Source of the DNA: Paralvinella palmiformis
Taxonomy: Eukaryota > Annelida > Polychaeta > Terebellida > Alvinellidae
NCBI GenBank assembly: GCA_025642065.1
Contig: JAODUP010000840.1
Span: 152,501-216,500 of the forward strand
Length of the DNA: 64,000 nt
Reading direction: 5' to 3'
Shown here piece by piece: positions 1-12,884 of the stretch (position 1 is the first letter of the stretch; the number at the start of each line of letters is the position of its first letter). Below the pieces are notes generated by a model that did no database searches, had not been told where the DNA came from, and saw only the letters and a list, made by a program, of their open reading frames with translations. The translations under genes and the position numbers were made by a program.

Positions 1-121
1 CCAGGGGTAATGAAGCGAACTGAAAGATGAAACACCCTTCAGATATGCCACGCCCAGACTCGAACTCGGGTGGTAGTGATCCGTGATCCAACGCGCTACC
101 TGCTTTACCACGGAGTCGCCC
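1..121 (-). repeat. SINE-A, tRNA-derived, cut by the window edge
   Basis: Read on the minus strand, the head is a tRNA-like promoter (B box of the GTTCGAGTC type) followed by the family body with GATATGTT/GTTTCATC-like blocks. The 3' part lies outside the window. The family is defined by a GGCGCCTCCGTGGTCTA head and a conserved GGAGGTCGCTCGGCCCATTT block. Confidence 0.8.
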
Positions 122-1091
122 GTGTCGACATATTCTGATCTATAATTAATCAACCAATCCCGCTACACACTGACTGGTAGTAATTATGGCAAGAAGTAAT
201 TGGTTTCTGTAATCAGAATGTTATAATAACTTCACATAACAATACGTTGTATTTGTTAAGGTAACGGGAAATGAGACTTCGTGAGAAAGACATCCACGAT
301 GGAGACGACTGGCTGAAGATACAACAAACATGTCGAACTGATAATTAAATTCGGTGATAATATGACGTGAAGGATTAAAATTCGGTTAATACGAAGATAG
401 TGTACCATCGACGCAGTTTGGGAGATTGTAACTTAGATAAGAATTGATATAGATTTAAAATAAATTTCACTTTGATTAATAAATATACTTCTAGAAATAG
501 CCAGTACTTTTACATTCGAAACCCCACAAACTGTACGCTAGCAGCCCAGTACTCTAACCACTGGAACCCGTCACCCCACCCCCACCCCCTCCAACTTCCT
601 TCGTGAACTATAACCTCCGAGATGAATACGAATTAAGCGATTTGAGTTAGAATTGGGTAAATTTTGATTAATGCGGGTAAGTATCATTTGTAACAAAAGT
701 GCACATAAAACAAATAACTCTAAAACCAAACAGGTCTCATATCAGGCAAACAAGGCTCATATCAGCCGCAGACGACTACTGCTGATATTGATATTGTGTT
801 CTCGTCATATCAGTCATACTGTTGTTGTTTTGTTACTAATTTTGTTGTGGGTGACAAAATCTGATGACGTGTTATGGCAAGATATGATGACGTATTACGA
901 TCGGATAAGATTATGTGCTGTGACGTATTTGTTCACCGCAGACATCGCTAAATGTGCCCAGTCGTAATAAGATATGACGTCAGAGACTGGCACCAGAGCT
1001 GCCAACGCCATCTGTCGGAGACCAGACTTTGATAACGTAAAATATGAGGTCACCGTGACGTCAAAGGGAGCGAACTATGTTAGTTAATCTA

Positions 1092-1310
1092 GCTAGCTAG
1101 CTAGTTGGGTGATTACATGGGTGACTGGGTGGCTGGGTAGGTTGAGGGATATTTCGATGGAGCTCGCTTTAATGGCGGATGGATGCTTAGATTGGGTTGA
1201 TCGATTGATCGGTTAGACGGTTGATTGGGTGAATGGGTGGGTAGGTGGATTATATATGTGGGGGTGGATGGATGGAAAATATGAATGGATGGATGAGTGG
1301 ATGGATGGGT
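1092..1310 (+). repeat. Degenerate GGGTG / GGATG tandem array
   Basis: Starts with TAGCTAGCTAGC, then drifts through GGGTGACTGGGTGGCTGGGT to GGATGGATGGA. It is a worn microsatellite with changing unit. Confidence 0.7.
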
Positions 1311-1837
1311 TTATGTAGGCGTCATGATAGTTATCTGCGATGTATAAGGCCAGGAACATTACTGTCTAAAGACAATAATGTGGTGTGCGCATGTATGTGT
1401 TTAAATAAACATAAAGCTAAACATAAATAAACATAAAGCTAAAGTACATAGATGTAGATATAGATAAAGATAACAACTGTTTAAATCCACAAATACATAG
1501 ATCTATCTAGAAATGAACTCTAAACATTGATTACAAGTATGGGCCACTCGCCATCTAGCAAATATGCCCTTTATCCTGACAAATGTGTCACATCCACATG
1601 GCGGAAACATATTAACGATGCATTATTCAACAGTACAGCTCGCAATAAACACCAAATGTACATAGTTTAATGATAAGCTAACACATAAACTTGATACACA
1701 TTTATTACAGCAAATATTTTGTGTCAAGGGCCAAAGGTCAACTATGAAACTCAATGGAAAATGGCGAGGGCATTTCCCATTGCATGTATTTTGTGTAGAA
1801 TCTGTAGATATTTTGTGTGTATATACAAGTTATATTG

Positions 1838-2033
1838 GCGCCTCCGTGGTCTAGCGGTAGCGTGCTGGACCACAGATCACTACCACCCGTGTTAGAATCT
1901 CGGCGTGGGCATATCTGAACGTTGTTTCATCTTTGACTTTCTTCATTACCTTTGGAGGTCGCTCGGCCCATTTAACCTACAATGTTCATAAAAGTGGCCG
2001 TAAAACACGAATCATCATCATCATCATTATCTA
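1838..2033 (+). repeat. SINE-A, full length
   Basis: The tRNA-like head has a clear A box (TGGTCTAGCGGTAGCGTG) and a B box with one change (GTTAGAATC). Then come the conserved GTTTCATCTTTGACTT, GGAGGTCGCTCGGCCCATTT and AAAGTGGCCGTAAAACA blocks, and an ATC/CAT-repeat tail. The internal pol III boxes and repeat tail are usual for a SINE mobilised by a partner LINE. Confidence 0.9.
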
Positions 2034-2479
2034 GCAAGTTATTATTATGAAACCACATTTGAGCCCAACATAATGTATATTTTACATAGTAATGCAATAT
2101 TTAATTCACAATACCGTACATCACACGCCATACTTTACAACATAATATCAACAATCTTATTATTAATTCTGTCCAAACAGCTACTAGAGTACTGGGTAGT
2201 CATAATTATGGGGCGACTCTATAGGTAAACATCCCACAAACACAGGTGTGATTCGGTGTCTCACACAGAACCTGGATATTTGCGGGACATTATTGTAATC
2301 ACTGAGCGCAGTAAAAAAGTGTATCTTACTTCCATAAGATATTATATATTATAGATATATTATAGATATCTTCGCATTATACGTCCTTCGAACACATGAA
2401 ACACTGAAAGACAATTTATCAGATGAGAAAGTTAACATCAAATAATATAAGCCATTATTAGCTTTTCTAGATCTAGAAA

Positions 2480-2900
2480 AAACTGACCAGCCAATAGCAG
2501 ATAGCGCCATCACGTGACGTAACAATCGGAAGTCGCCAAGCTGCCAAGATGGCTGACCGTGGGACGTGCTCGAACGATGTGCTGATGAAATATAATCCCT
2601 ATCATTATCGAGATAGTATCGCCTTTTCGTCCACGTCACGGCCAGCCGCCAACATTGTCAAAGGCACCAACAAATGGCTTCAGCCAATCAGCCATCTTGA
2701 CGATCGATATAATCTCGACGAAAATGACGTTTTGGTTTGATCGAATTGCGAAATAATTCCCGGAAAATCCGATGCGTTGTTGATATAATAATTGGAAGAA
2801 CGGAAATAAATAGAACTGGGTTAAACAAATTCTGAAGACATGCCAGCCGTACCTAATACTGACTGAATCGCCGCCATATTGGTCACGTGGTGATATAAAT
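2480..2900. promoter_or_regulatory. CpG-containing promoter-like patch with paired ATG-overlapping YY1-like motifs
   Basis: Within 420 bp there are CCAATAG, CACGTGACGTAA (E-box with CRE-like core), CGGAAG (ETS-like), AAGATGGCTGAC (2547-2558), its inverted partner GCCATCTTGACG (2691-2702) and GCCGCCATATTGGTCACGTGG (2870-2890, in two parts). Such motifs are typical of TATA-less housekeeping promoters and point in both directions. No associated gene was identified. Confidence 0.4.
2549..2740 (+). CDS. Small open frame starting in the promoter-like patch, unrecognised
   Basis: 63 codons beginning MADRGTCSNDVLMKYNPYHY and ending DLDENDVLV-like before TGA. The ATG context (caagATGGCT) is good and coincides with a YY1-like element, as at many housekeeping starts. 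There is no known domain and no signal peptide. It may be a 5' exon of a longer transcript, a small protein, or a chance frame. Confidence 0.25.
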   Translation: MADRGTCSNDVLMKYNPYHYRDSIAFSSTSRPAANIVKGTNKWLQPISHLDDRYNLDENDVLV

Positions 2901-3048
2901 AAAATTAAGGCAGGTCCCGGATGTGTAATGTATCTTGAGGTGTATCATGTTTTAATTAATGAAAACAAATCACGTGATGCTGTTATATAGGCGTTGGACT
3001 TACTTAGACGGTTACATGATATTATTGATAGAATTATATATATAAAAT

Positions 3049-3050
<2 letters not shown>

Positions 3051-3098
<48 letters not shown>

Positions 3099-3163
3099 TA
3101 TGTTTTTATTGTTCTTTTTATTGATGTACCCTTATTCCTGTTGTTGTTGTTGTTGTTGTTGTA
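3051..3163. repeat. AT dinucleotide tract followed by a TTG triplet tract
   Basis: (AT)n at about 3051-3095 and (TTG)8 at about 3139-3163. The Cys-rich reading over the TTG run is an artefact. Confidence 0.9.
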
Positions 3164-4344
3164 GTTTTGGCTGTTGTTTAATTACAACAATATTCACACA
3201 CACACACATGCGCGCATGTACGTACACAGATAAAAGATGTAAAGTATTAAATTGGCCTTATCTCTGTCTTAGTTAACCCAGAAGATATAAAATAGAAATA
3301 TCAAACAACATTTGTAACAAATATTAAGTTAGTATATAATTAAATATTTAAGACAGTGTTATCTATGTAACCACTTAAGTCAGTTGCAGACGATATTAAA
3401 ATAGTGTTAACACTTACAGGCTTACAGAAAATTCCCCATGTAATATTTAAACCAGAGTTCATTTGTTCTACCAGTTAGTTTCGCGCAAAACACGTATACC
3501 ATGTTTCGATAACTACACTTAATTACACCAGAAATATTTAAAGCAGCATTATACAGCTCATTAACGTTATTAATATGAAACATGAGATTCGTTACTAACA
3601 GACGAACATTTCTAACTTGATCACTGATTAGCCGAACTCCATTGCAGCGCGCCGCGTTTCTTCCGCTTGGTGCGCTGCAATCGCACAAAGTTGACGAGAA
3701 ACTGAGGTTACGTCCTCATTTTATATTACAATCTTTTGATGCCACCTTCATGTACAGAGTCGATATTTAATATACCCGTGTACGTTAATACCACTAAATA
3801 CACCCTCTTATTATTTAATTCAACGTGAATAATGAAACCTTAAACTTTTTAAAGTTAATTTTTGTGACATTTGTTCTTACTGTGACATTCTAAATAGTTA
3901 GGTATATTATTTAATATTTAAGTAAACACGATGTTAACAATTATATATTATGGCTATTATATATCTTATATTATACAGGTTACTCTGTGTAAATATAGTA
4001 AATTCGTCAATAAACTAAAGTTTGGCTTGTCGGTAATGGAAATAAAATTATACAAAATGTTTGTCACTGCCACCAAAACTCGCATGATTTACTCAGAATG
4101 GGGGATAAATGATCAGGTTGACTTTTCCAAACTCTACATAAAGTTGGTTTATGGCATTCTGTATGTTTTGACTTTTTTTATAACAATAATATACAAAATT
4201 TATATTGCGCCCTATATAGCCTGTAAGAAGGTTGCTCTAAGGCGCTTTTTAAATAAAAATTAGACATCCTTACACTGAGACAATATAATGTGAAATAGTT
4301 TGTTATAGTAATACTACGACATAACACTCTCGATAACTGTTGCA

Positions 4345-4620
4345 TGTTGTTCATACTCAATGTTGTACTCATTGATAACGTTGTTCATACTCAATGTTGT
4401 ACTCATTGATAACGTTGTTCATACTTAATTTTGTACTCATTGATAACGTTGTTCATACTTAATGTTGTACTATTTGATAACGTTGTTCATACTTAATGTT
4501 GTACTATTTGATAACGTTGTTCATACTTAATGTTGTACTATTTGATAACGTTGTTCATACTCAATGTTGTAATGTTGTACTCATTGATAACGTTGTTCAT
4601 ACTCAATGTTGTAATGTGTT
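4345..4620 (+). repeat. 34-bp minisatellite, about 8 copies
   Basis: The unit is TGTTCATACTCAATGTTGTA plus CTCATTGATAACGT. Units vary at a few positions (CTCAAT/CTTAAT; CTCATTG/CTATTTG), and the last units have a partial internal duplication. Confidence 0.9.
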
Positions 4621-4714
4621 GTAAACCTCAAACTTGTGGGTTCGAATCCAACTTATACCTGTATTTGTGGGATGCTCAACCAGATAGCCACCCCATGTCT
4701 AAACAATCTAACTC

Positions 4715-4881
4715 ATCTCTAATTGATAGCATAGATGGTCACAGACGACTAGCGCCTGGGTTCAAAAACCTGTTGAACTATGTCGAAGGGATGTTTCATT
4801 TTTCACATTCATTACCATTGGACGTCGCTCGGCCCATTTAGCGTACCGTGTGCATAAACGTGGCTGTAAAACAGCAACATT
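4715..4881 (+). repeat. SINE-A, diverged
   Basis: The head is eroded, but GGTTCAAAAACC, GATGTTTCAT, GGACGTCGCTCGGCCCATTT and GTGGCTGTAAAACA blocks remain in order. It ends against a TA tract. Confidence 0.75.
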
Positions 4882-4887
4882 TACATT

Positions 4888-4924
<37 letters not shown>

Positions 4925-5479
4925 CCTGTACATGTCATCTGGTCTATGTAGGTTAATATGAAACTGGTTTGGATCATATAACACCTATGCACGCCATATA
5001 ACAACAACAATAACACAGAGGGGATGTTATATCAGGCGTGTTTAACATAACAGTGTAATATAACAAGAGCAACACATATATTAAACACCGGTTGCCATAG
5101 GAACGGTTAATATTATAATGTCGCCAAAGACTGGAGAGAGAGAGACGATATTTTTATTAATTACAGCAAAATACGATGCATTGTAAAAAAATCATTAACT
5201 GCAGCAGGAAGCTATTATTGCATTTAAAAATACATACATGTAAATAGGAGTTTGTTGTAAAAGATAACGCGGTGTAATAGCAACAACAAACAAAAACCGA
5301 TGTCTAGACGTTTTATTTTGGCATCACACACACAGAAAATAAAAATGGCTTAATCTGTGTCAATAGTACCTCAGAGAGGGAAAAACCAAATCTTTGTCTT
5401 AAACATTATAAAACTATCTTCACTGGTGTCTTCAGATATGGGCTCAACATTCGGCTTGAATATTATGGTATGTTTTAGG

Positions 5480-5619
<140 letters not shown>

Positions 5620-5984
5620 TGGCACTGGCTCAGAACATCAACATCTAAATATTTCATGCGTAAAAAGATTTATACAAACGTGAACCTAAACAAATCAACA
5701 GAACTACACCCCCACACATCTATACATACGTAGACCTATTTATATGTATGGGCTACTCATCAGCCTGTGGGGCCCAGCTAATTCGCTTTTCGTGGATGAC
5801 AAATGTGTCACGCCCACGCGCTACGTGGAGAAAGCGGATCTTCCTACAAAAGGTACCATTTGCCATGAAACTGATAAGCATCATATAATTGTCAATATGA
5901 GCTCCTGTGGGGGCAGCACATGTTTACATACGTGCATTACAATTATACTTGGGTAATCCAATACAGTGCGCACTGTTTTACGTT

Positions 5985-6215
5985 CCAACAGCCCAATCTT
6001 CCGACAGCCTAGCGTTCCGACAGCCCATTGATTCACCGTCCCGATAGTCCGACAGGACAATGTGGTCCAACTACTTAGTAGTCCAGCAAAATAATAATTA
6101 ATATATATATATATTGGGTCAACAAACCGATATTACGGCAGTTCAGTGAACCGACAACCCAACAATCCATCGGTCCAATAGCCTAGTTGTCCGACAACCT
6201 GACATATCAGTCGAT
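5985..6215 (+). repeat. Degenerate TCCGACAGCCC-type short tandem repeat
   Basis: Variants of TCCGACAGCCCA recur about every 10-15 bases (CTTCCGACAGCC, GTTCCGACAGCC, GTCCGACAGG, GAACCGACAACCCAAC, GTCCGACAACCTGAC), interrupted by a TA tract at 6099-6114. An old array on its way to being lost. Confidence 0.65.
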
Positions 6216-6428
6216 GTTTAAATCCTAGTATTTCGTCCAAAAAAACTTCGAGATTTGAGAGCTAGTAGACATGGTCCTCATCTGACCGATATGATGACGA
6301 TGAATACTGGCAGTGATACAGAACGTACCTAGTCAAATGTCTTCCTCAAATGATCTCTATTTACTAACGTTTGTATAGCAGCCTATGACAAGTTAAATTG
6401 GGTGAGTATAGGGTAATAGGTCATAAAA

Positions 6429-6636
6429 TGGTGTCATAAAATGAACTGTCCGTCATTGACTTGCGGGTAAAGAGTGGAATTGGTGTCATAAAATAAACAG
6501 TCGAACATTGAATTGCGGGTAAAGAGTGGGACTGGTGTCATAAAACAACCAGTCGAACATTGAATTGCGGGAAAAGAATGGGACTGGTGTCATACAGCAA
6601 ACTGTCGAACACTGAATCGTTGCAATACTGAGTTGT
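6429..6636 (+). repeat. 52-bp minisatellite, about 4 copies
   Basis: TGGTGTCATA starts at 6429, 6481, 6533 and 6585, exactly 52 apart. Each unit contains CAGTCGAACATTGAATTGCG or a variant. Confidence 0.9.
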
Positions 6637-6818
6637 CGGAACAATGACCTTATCGGTGTCGTAATACATCGGATTACAAAATAGGTTCGAACATCCTTAA
6701 TGATGTGGTACATTTTATTGGTTGGCATGACAACTACATAAACACGGTTACTGAATAAAACCGGACACGAGCTCATGAAATGGATTTTAAGTAATGGATT
6801 ATTGAAAATGTTTATACC

Positions 6819-6820
<2 letters not shown>

Positions 6821-6910
<90 letters not shown>

Positions 6911-6921
6911 TGTCTGTCTGT
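6821..6921 (+). repeat. TG microsatellite with TCTG end
   Basis: About 44 TG units, then TCTGTCTGTCTG. Readings across it are artefacts. Confidence 0.95.
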
Positions 6922-7048
6922 TTGTGTGGGGGGCGTGCAAACGTGCATAGTACGTTTATGCTTACATATGTACATTTCGAGTACACTCCCTAAAATATGT
7001 CAATTAGATTTTTGTATCCTCACAGTGCGTGTTGTACCATATATCCAG

Positions 7049-7050
<2 letters not shown>

Positions 7051-7097
<47 letters not shown>

Positions 7098-7800
7098 GAA
7101 AAGCCAATCAATCGTTTCCAAATTGATATTGATATTCTATCGTACAGCCCATATTTATCCCAGTGCTCGTGTACAATGTCAACCATTCGTAGGCGGTTTC
7201 GAACCTTAGCCTTTCAGTTTTTCTGGCTCACCCTTTTACGACTAAGCCATGTGACATGTATTTAGATGTAGCTCGGTTTAAGGTTGACCGTGATGTGATA
7301 AATAATTAGCGTGTCGTCCGTATGTTACACACAGAGACAGGTCAAATAGATGACTACATTGTGTAACATGGTACAGCGTTATACATATAGGAGGACCGAA
7401 ATATGGTAATTGATAGAGATTGGAATAACGGGTGGTATTGATGGCGAGATGGTATCGGGATTATATAATAACGATAATACAGTAAGGCATGTGTAACCCG
7501 GATCAGTCCGGTTTATAAAGGCTAATACAGATAGGGAAAATGCTAATGGCGTCGATGGTGTGTTAGGGCAACGTTGACAAGGTTGACAACGTTGACAGGG
7601 TTGATAGCGTTGACAATGTTGACAGTGTTGACAGTATGGAATACCGTTTTATTATATAATTAACTAAATATCAATACCGTATTTGCGATTATTTGAAGTT
7701 GGTTCACACACGCGCGCCCACACAGATATATATATATATATATATATATATAATGCGTGTGTGTGTGTGTGTGCGCGCGCACACACGCATACACGCAATA
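7051..7800. repeat. TA tracts, a GTTGACAA nonamer array and CA/TG tracts
   Basis: (TA)n at 7051-7094. A 9-bp array of GTTGACAxx units lies at 7572-7637. (AT)n at 7725-7752 is followed by TG then CG/CA alternation (7756-7790), a segment able to form Z-DNA or a cruciform. No gene here. Confidence 0.85.
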
Positions 7801-8330
7801 GTGAGAGATAATAGGTATAATAAGTCAATAATGTGATTCAGTCAACAGTTTGCTTTCACGATTTTTGATTATCTGTGCCAGTGTCTTTAAACACACTCCT
7901 AAAAGATAAACGAATTCCTAAAATAAGATATGACATGATGAAGAAATAATAATTATCTCTTCCTCGATACTTTGTTGGAAATATTATTAACACTGGGACG
8001 CGAGCGCGTGTGTATGTGTGTGCGTACGTGCACGCGTCTGTCCATTCATGTGGAACACTTGGTGATTTATTAAAAGTACGGGCTCATTTAACGCATATTG
8101 TCGCTATCTAAAAGCCTTAAAAGCCGAGTATTATTATTAATTATTGTAATAAATAATAAAATAATAAAATCTCCAAAATATATCGTTGGTGTCTTTTGAA
8201 GAAGGCATATTTTAAAAGTATCGAGAAATTGATTAATTTCGCCATTATTCAGATATGGGACAAGAATCAATAGCCTAGTCAATAATATTTTAGATATGTT
8301 TATATATGACCTCAGTTTTCCGCATCATCA

Positions 8331-9213
8331 TCATTATCATCATCATCATCATCATCATTCATAAAACCTAATTAAATTACATCCAAGAAAAAATTCATTA
8401 TCATTAATGGAACTAATTGATGGCGTTAATGATAACTTTGTATAGCTAAAAGATAACAGCTACCATATTAGATGATAACTTATTAATTATAATAATGTTC
8501 TCATTGTTGTATTGGTTATCTTACTTTAGATAGTTCAGGACATCTTCTATAATGAACGTATTATATTAATCATATTCGATCAACTAATAATCTGGTAAAA
8601 TGCCATCCTCGAAAAGGTTGAATGTTAGCGGCTCATATTACGTCTTTGTATCAAATTGATTCAGCCAATATTTCATAAAAATTTCACTTTACGGTGTTTA
8701 CAGATGGCTGTTTGTTTGTTTGTTTGTTTGTTTGTTTGTTTGTTTGTTTGTTTGTTTGTTTGTTTGTTTGTTTGTTTGTTTGTGCTAACGTGTTTGTTCC
8801 TTTTAGTCGAATATCTAATATTGATGCTTTATATTTCATAAACAACTGATCTAGACCGTATACAGTCCTGGGTACTTTAATGTTACACACTCACACTACT
8901 CTAACAGATAAATTTGACTAATAAATGAGCTTATTGACAAGCAACAAAACTCTTCTATGGTCCTTTGTTGACAGAGATATCTGATAACTGAATATATTAA
9001 TGGTCTGTTTAAAGTTTAGCTGTCAGGATACGACGCGGCTCCGTATATCTTAGGGAAAAACGTCGTCCTCGGGACTCGGGTATGAAGCCGCGGGAATGGA
9101 TAGAAAGAAATCAATGTTATGTCATTTTGGTTTTTCAATTATAAACAGAAAACTAATAACTCTGATTGGTATCTGTAATGAAGAATCTCTCTCTCTTTCT
9201 CTCTCTATCTATC

Positions 9214-9266
<53 letters not shown>

Positions 9267-9320
9267 GATTAATTGTGAATGGATGGAGGTGTGTATGTGC
9301 GTGCGTGTGTGTGTGTGCGT
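8331..9320. repeat. Microsatellite cluster: CAT, GTTT, TC, TATC, TG
   Basis: (CAT)n 8331-8358, (TTTG)18 8709-8782, TC-rich 9185-9205, (TATC)n about 9205-9266 and a short TG run at 9294-9320. The Cys-Leu-Phe-Val repeat reading over the TTTG tract is an artefact. Nothing else in 7800-10400 was recognised. Confidence 0.9.
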
Positions 9321-9789
9321 GTAGTCCATATAAATAAGTGTAGGGTAAATACAAAATACGTTATTTAGAATATCACGTGTGGAAAGGATATTAACAATCC
9401 CATACTGATACTGGTAGAGCTCAGAGTTGGTGTTGGTGGTAACCCCCCCCCCCCATCCTCAAATTCAAGAGTTTCTCATTTGAGTTATCATTTGAGGACT
9501 GGAATGATCAGTAAATAATCCTGATCTCACGATGTTCTACCCATCACCATTCAACATTGTCCAGTCTGGATCTAGGATTAGTCAAGTACTACAACAATGT
9601 ACTATCTCTATATTTCTCAAAACTATTACACACTCACCGTCAAAATGAAATGAAGTCAGAGAACACCGACAGTAATTCAAATCAATTCAAATTGTTTATT
9701 TCAACATTCATAATACATCATATTAATGACACCAAACACATATAGAATGTTGAAAACGAAGATGCTTGAAGCATTGCTTATATAATAAC

Positions 9790-9794
9790 CCCCC

Positions 9795-9827
<33 letters not shown>

Positions 9828-9987
9828 AACATAACATTAAAAATATTCACGACAAATTTAAAAATAAAAACATGTCGAATAGTCAATATACATAATTACA
9901 TATCTTTATGAAACAACAACAAATTAATATAAGTTTAAATTTGTAATGATTAGTTATTGTAGCAATAACATATTATATTGTGCATCT

Positions 9988-10062
<75 letters not shown>

Positions 10063-11101
10063 TTTCAGAACAGTAAATAAATCACTGACATACCTCAGCA
10101 TCGGTATCAGCTATATGAAGATATGAACATGTTCTTAATTATGTGCCTCAATATAATAATTGTGTTAATATTGCGAACATTTGCATATGATAGGTGCCAT
10201 AATTTAACACCCCATAATACTAATTGACGTTAACTTTCTTTCCGTCTTACAAAATGTAACATAAAAATGTCCTTTTTTACTAGACTTCTATTGTTCTCTA
10301 TACTGGCCGAGTAACTCTGGCACAACACATCATCCCCCTGAAGATATGGAATCGTATCTTAAATTGGACCTATATTTGTGGAACGCTTCTCCACCAAGTA
10401 GGGCGCCTCCGTGGTCTAACTGGTAGCGCGTTTGGTCACAGATTACTACCACCTGAGTTCGAATCTCGGTGCGGGCATATCCGAAGGATGTTTCATCTTC
10501 GACTTCGCTTCATTACCTTTGGAGATCGCTCTCGGCCCATTTAGCCTAACATATACGCGGGAGTGGCCGTAGAACATCAATCATCGGCCCTATGCCTAGT
10601 AAAACCCCTATGTTATCTGCCACAGATCAGACCAGCGTCGAAGCGAACGAAGCAGTCACTCATTCTCCACAATGATCCAGGGTTGTCTCCACACAATCCG
10701 GTTTTCGAAAGAGAAAACATCTTCAAACATCTCTAAACATCCTTGATCCTATCTGGCTGAGGTTTTCAACTTAAGCCATTCATTTCCTAACATAAGTCTG
10801 TCCGAGAAATGGCCATCTTTGGAAGTCCAGATGAAGCCATCGTACGCGACCGGTCAATTATCTCCTAAATATATCTATAACCCGGTTACAGTACAATGTT
10901 TTTTGTTTGTTAAAATAGGCCAAGCGTTTTATATAAATACGTCGTCTCTTATACAAGCTTCGACATTCCGAATCCCGGAAGGTGGCTGATGAACTAATCG
11001 GATATACCGCATTATAAGGCGTCGTCCGTAACTGAATATCAGAGATTAAATATAAAAGATTCTCCAGAAAAGAGGACAATTTGATTCATCATTAGGATCC
11101 A

Positions 11102-11152
<51 letters not shown>
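9790..11152. repeat. CA and two long TA tracts
   Basis: (CA)n 9797-9825 after a C run, (TA)n about 9988-10059, (AT)n about 11105-11152. Apart from the SINE-A at 10402-10587 the interval shows no gene. Confidence 0.85.
10402..10587 (+). repeat. SINE-A, full length
   Basis: All family blocks are in order: GGCGCCTCCGTGGTCTAAC head, GTTCGAATC B box, GGATGTTTCATCTTCGACTT, CTCGGCCCATTTAGCCTA and a short ATCATC tail. Confidence 0.88.
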
Positions 11153-11154
<2 letters not shown>

Positions 11155-11755
11155 TATTGTCATCGGCATGTGCAACCGACTCTAACGTCACGTCGCTTTG
11201 CAGAGATCCCTAGGGAGCGTTGATACACTGTAAATGCGAAAACGACAAAGAACTCAACTGTGAACACCCGATAAGAAACACGAGACAGCAGACGAAACAT
11301 GATGAAGTGAGCTTTACTTTGACAAAACAAACATATTCTAAATTATGCAAATATATTCATAACGGTATTTAATATCACAGTACTATTATTATCAACCAAT
11401 AACTATCTGCTATAGAAGCCAGTTAACCACAAAGCGCCATGTTTGTACTTTATACTTACCAAGTGATTCAGCGGTTGGGTTAAGTGTCAAGTCCACTCAT
11501 TAGATGAATCCGTTGGCTCCATAAAATGATTTCCCACGTGACAACGATTCCACTTCCGGTGTATCTCCTATCTATGGTTATTGACATTTAGGCCAAACAT
11601 TGTCTCCGTTATCAGTAATTTATCTCTAATCTTGCCAAGAAGCTTTACCACTAAAATAAAAGTGTACAGTGAAGAGGATGCTCTCTTTTGCTGAATTTAA
11701 CAAGTCATCCGTACTGTCACGGTGACCTCGTGCTCTCTCCGCGCGTGTGTGTGTA

Positions 11756-11786
<31 letters not shown>

Positions 11787-12346
11787 TGGCAGTTTGAAAT
11801 AAGGCACTGGCAGGGAGAATCTAGAATCGATCATTCAAACTCTGGACGATTCATCAGCAAAATCAATCCAGGGAATATCTCACCAATCCTTAAGTCGCAA
11901 CAAAAATAAAAATGGGGTGGGGTGTGGAAGCCAAACACGTACAGCTGTGCTGTTTCTAGGTAACACATTCCAGGTCGGATTATGATAATGTTTATGTTAA
12001 TTATCAAAGCAGACCTATTTCTAGATATTTTCTTTAACGCAACACTTTACCAACTTTATACCTCATTTGCGATTGTCCTCAAAGAGGAGTTTGAGTAATT
12101 TGATGAATACCGTCATACATGCCAACTTAGCGTTCCACTGCGTTTAGCCGAACGTGCATGTAAATGACATTTTCAATATGAAAAACAAAAATTGTAATTA
12201 ATAACAATTTCCTCTACCTCAAAAACAAACAAACAAACAAACAAACATAGAGATATGTAAAACATCCAACCAGTAAATAGAAATTATTTCTGGATTCGAC
12301 TATTCTAGCTATCAATCTATCTTTATAGATCGTATAGAAGACACAG

Positions 12347-12541
12347 GGCGCCTCCGTGGTCTAGCGGTAGCGTGCTGGACCACAGATCACTACTACCCGT
12401 GTTCGAATCCCGGTGTGGGCATATCTGAAGGTTGTTTCGTCTTTCACTTCGTCTCATTAGCTTTGGAAGTCGCTCGGCCCGTTTAGCCTACCTTGTGCAC
12501 AAAAGTGGTCGTAAAACATCAATCATCAATCATCATCAGCA
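12347..12541 (+). repeat. SINE-A, full length
   Basis: Good copy with intact A and B boxes (GGTCTAGCGGTAGCGTG; GTTCGAATCC) and an AATCATC-repeat tail. It lies about 160 bp before another copy in the same orientation. Confidence 0.9.
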
Positions 12542-12698
12542 TTTATAGAAGACAGTCCCATATGTTCTATAATCCGGATCCACTACATACTGACCACACT
12601 GGGAAGACTAGGCTCTTCCATAAACTGTCAACACGTCCAACAAAGTTTACATTTGTAACTAGAAAAAGACTCGCGTGAGCTGCTAACGGATTGGTTGA

Positions 12699-12884
12699 GG
12701 CGCTTCCTTGGTCTAACTGGTAGGATCACAGTTCACTACCATCTGAGTTCGAATCACGGCGTGGGCATATCTGAAGGATGTTTCATCTTTGACTTGGCTT
12801 CACTACCTTGGTGGAGGTCGCTCGGCCCATTTAGCCTACTTTGTGCAGAAAATTGACCGTAAAACACCAATCATCGTCGTCTGC
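12699..12884 (+). repeat. SINE-A, head partly deleted
   Basis: The A-box part has lost several bases after GGTCTAACTGGTAGG; the B box GTTCGAATC and the 3' blocks remain. It is tandem with the copy at 12347. Confidence 0.85.

Noticed and set aside
1838..2033. Functional tRNA genes at the many A-box/B-box pairs
   Set aside because: Each is followed by a conserved SINE body and simple tail, lacks a proper acceptor stem, and recurs many times. They are SINE heads.
8331..8358. CRISPR-like array among the short tandem repeats
   Set aside because: Repeats are contiguous micro- or minisatellites without unique spacers, in an animal genome with no cas genes.
8656..8890. Repeat proteins over the TTTG tract, and similar over the GAGT tract at 46.75-46.88 kb
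   Set aside because: Tetranucleotide microsatellites lack stops in some frames by chance; both strands are open, which argues against coding.
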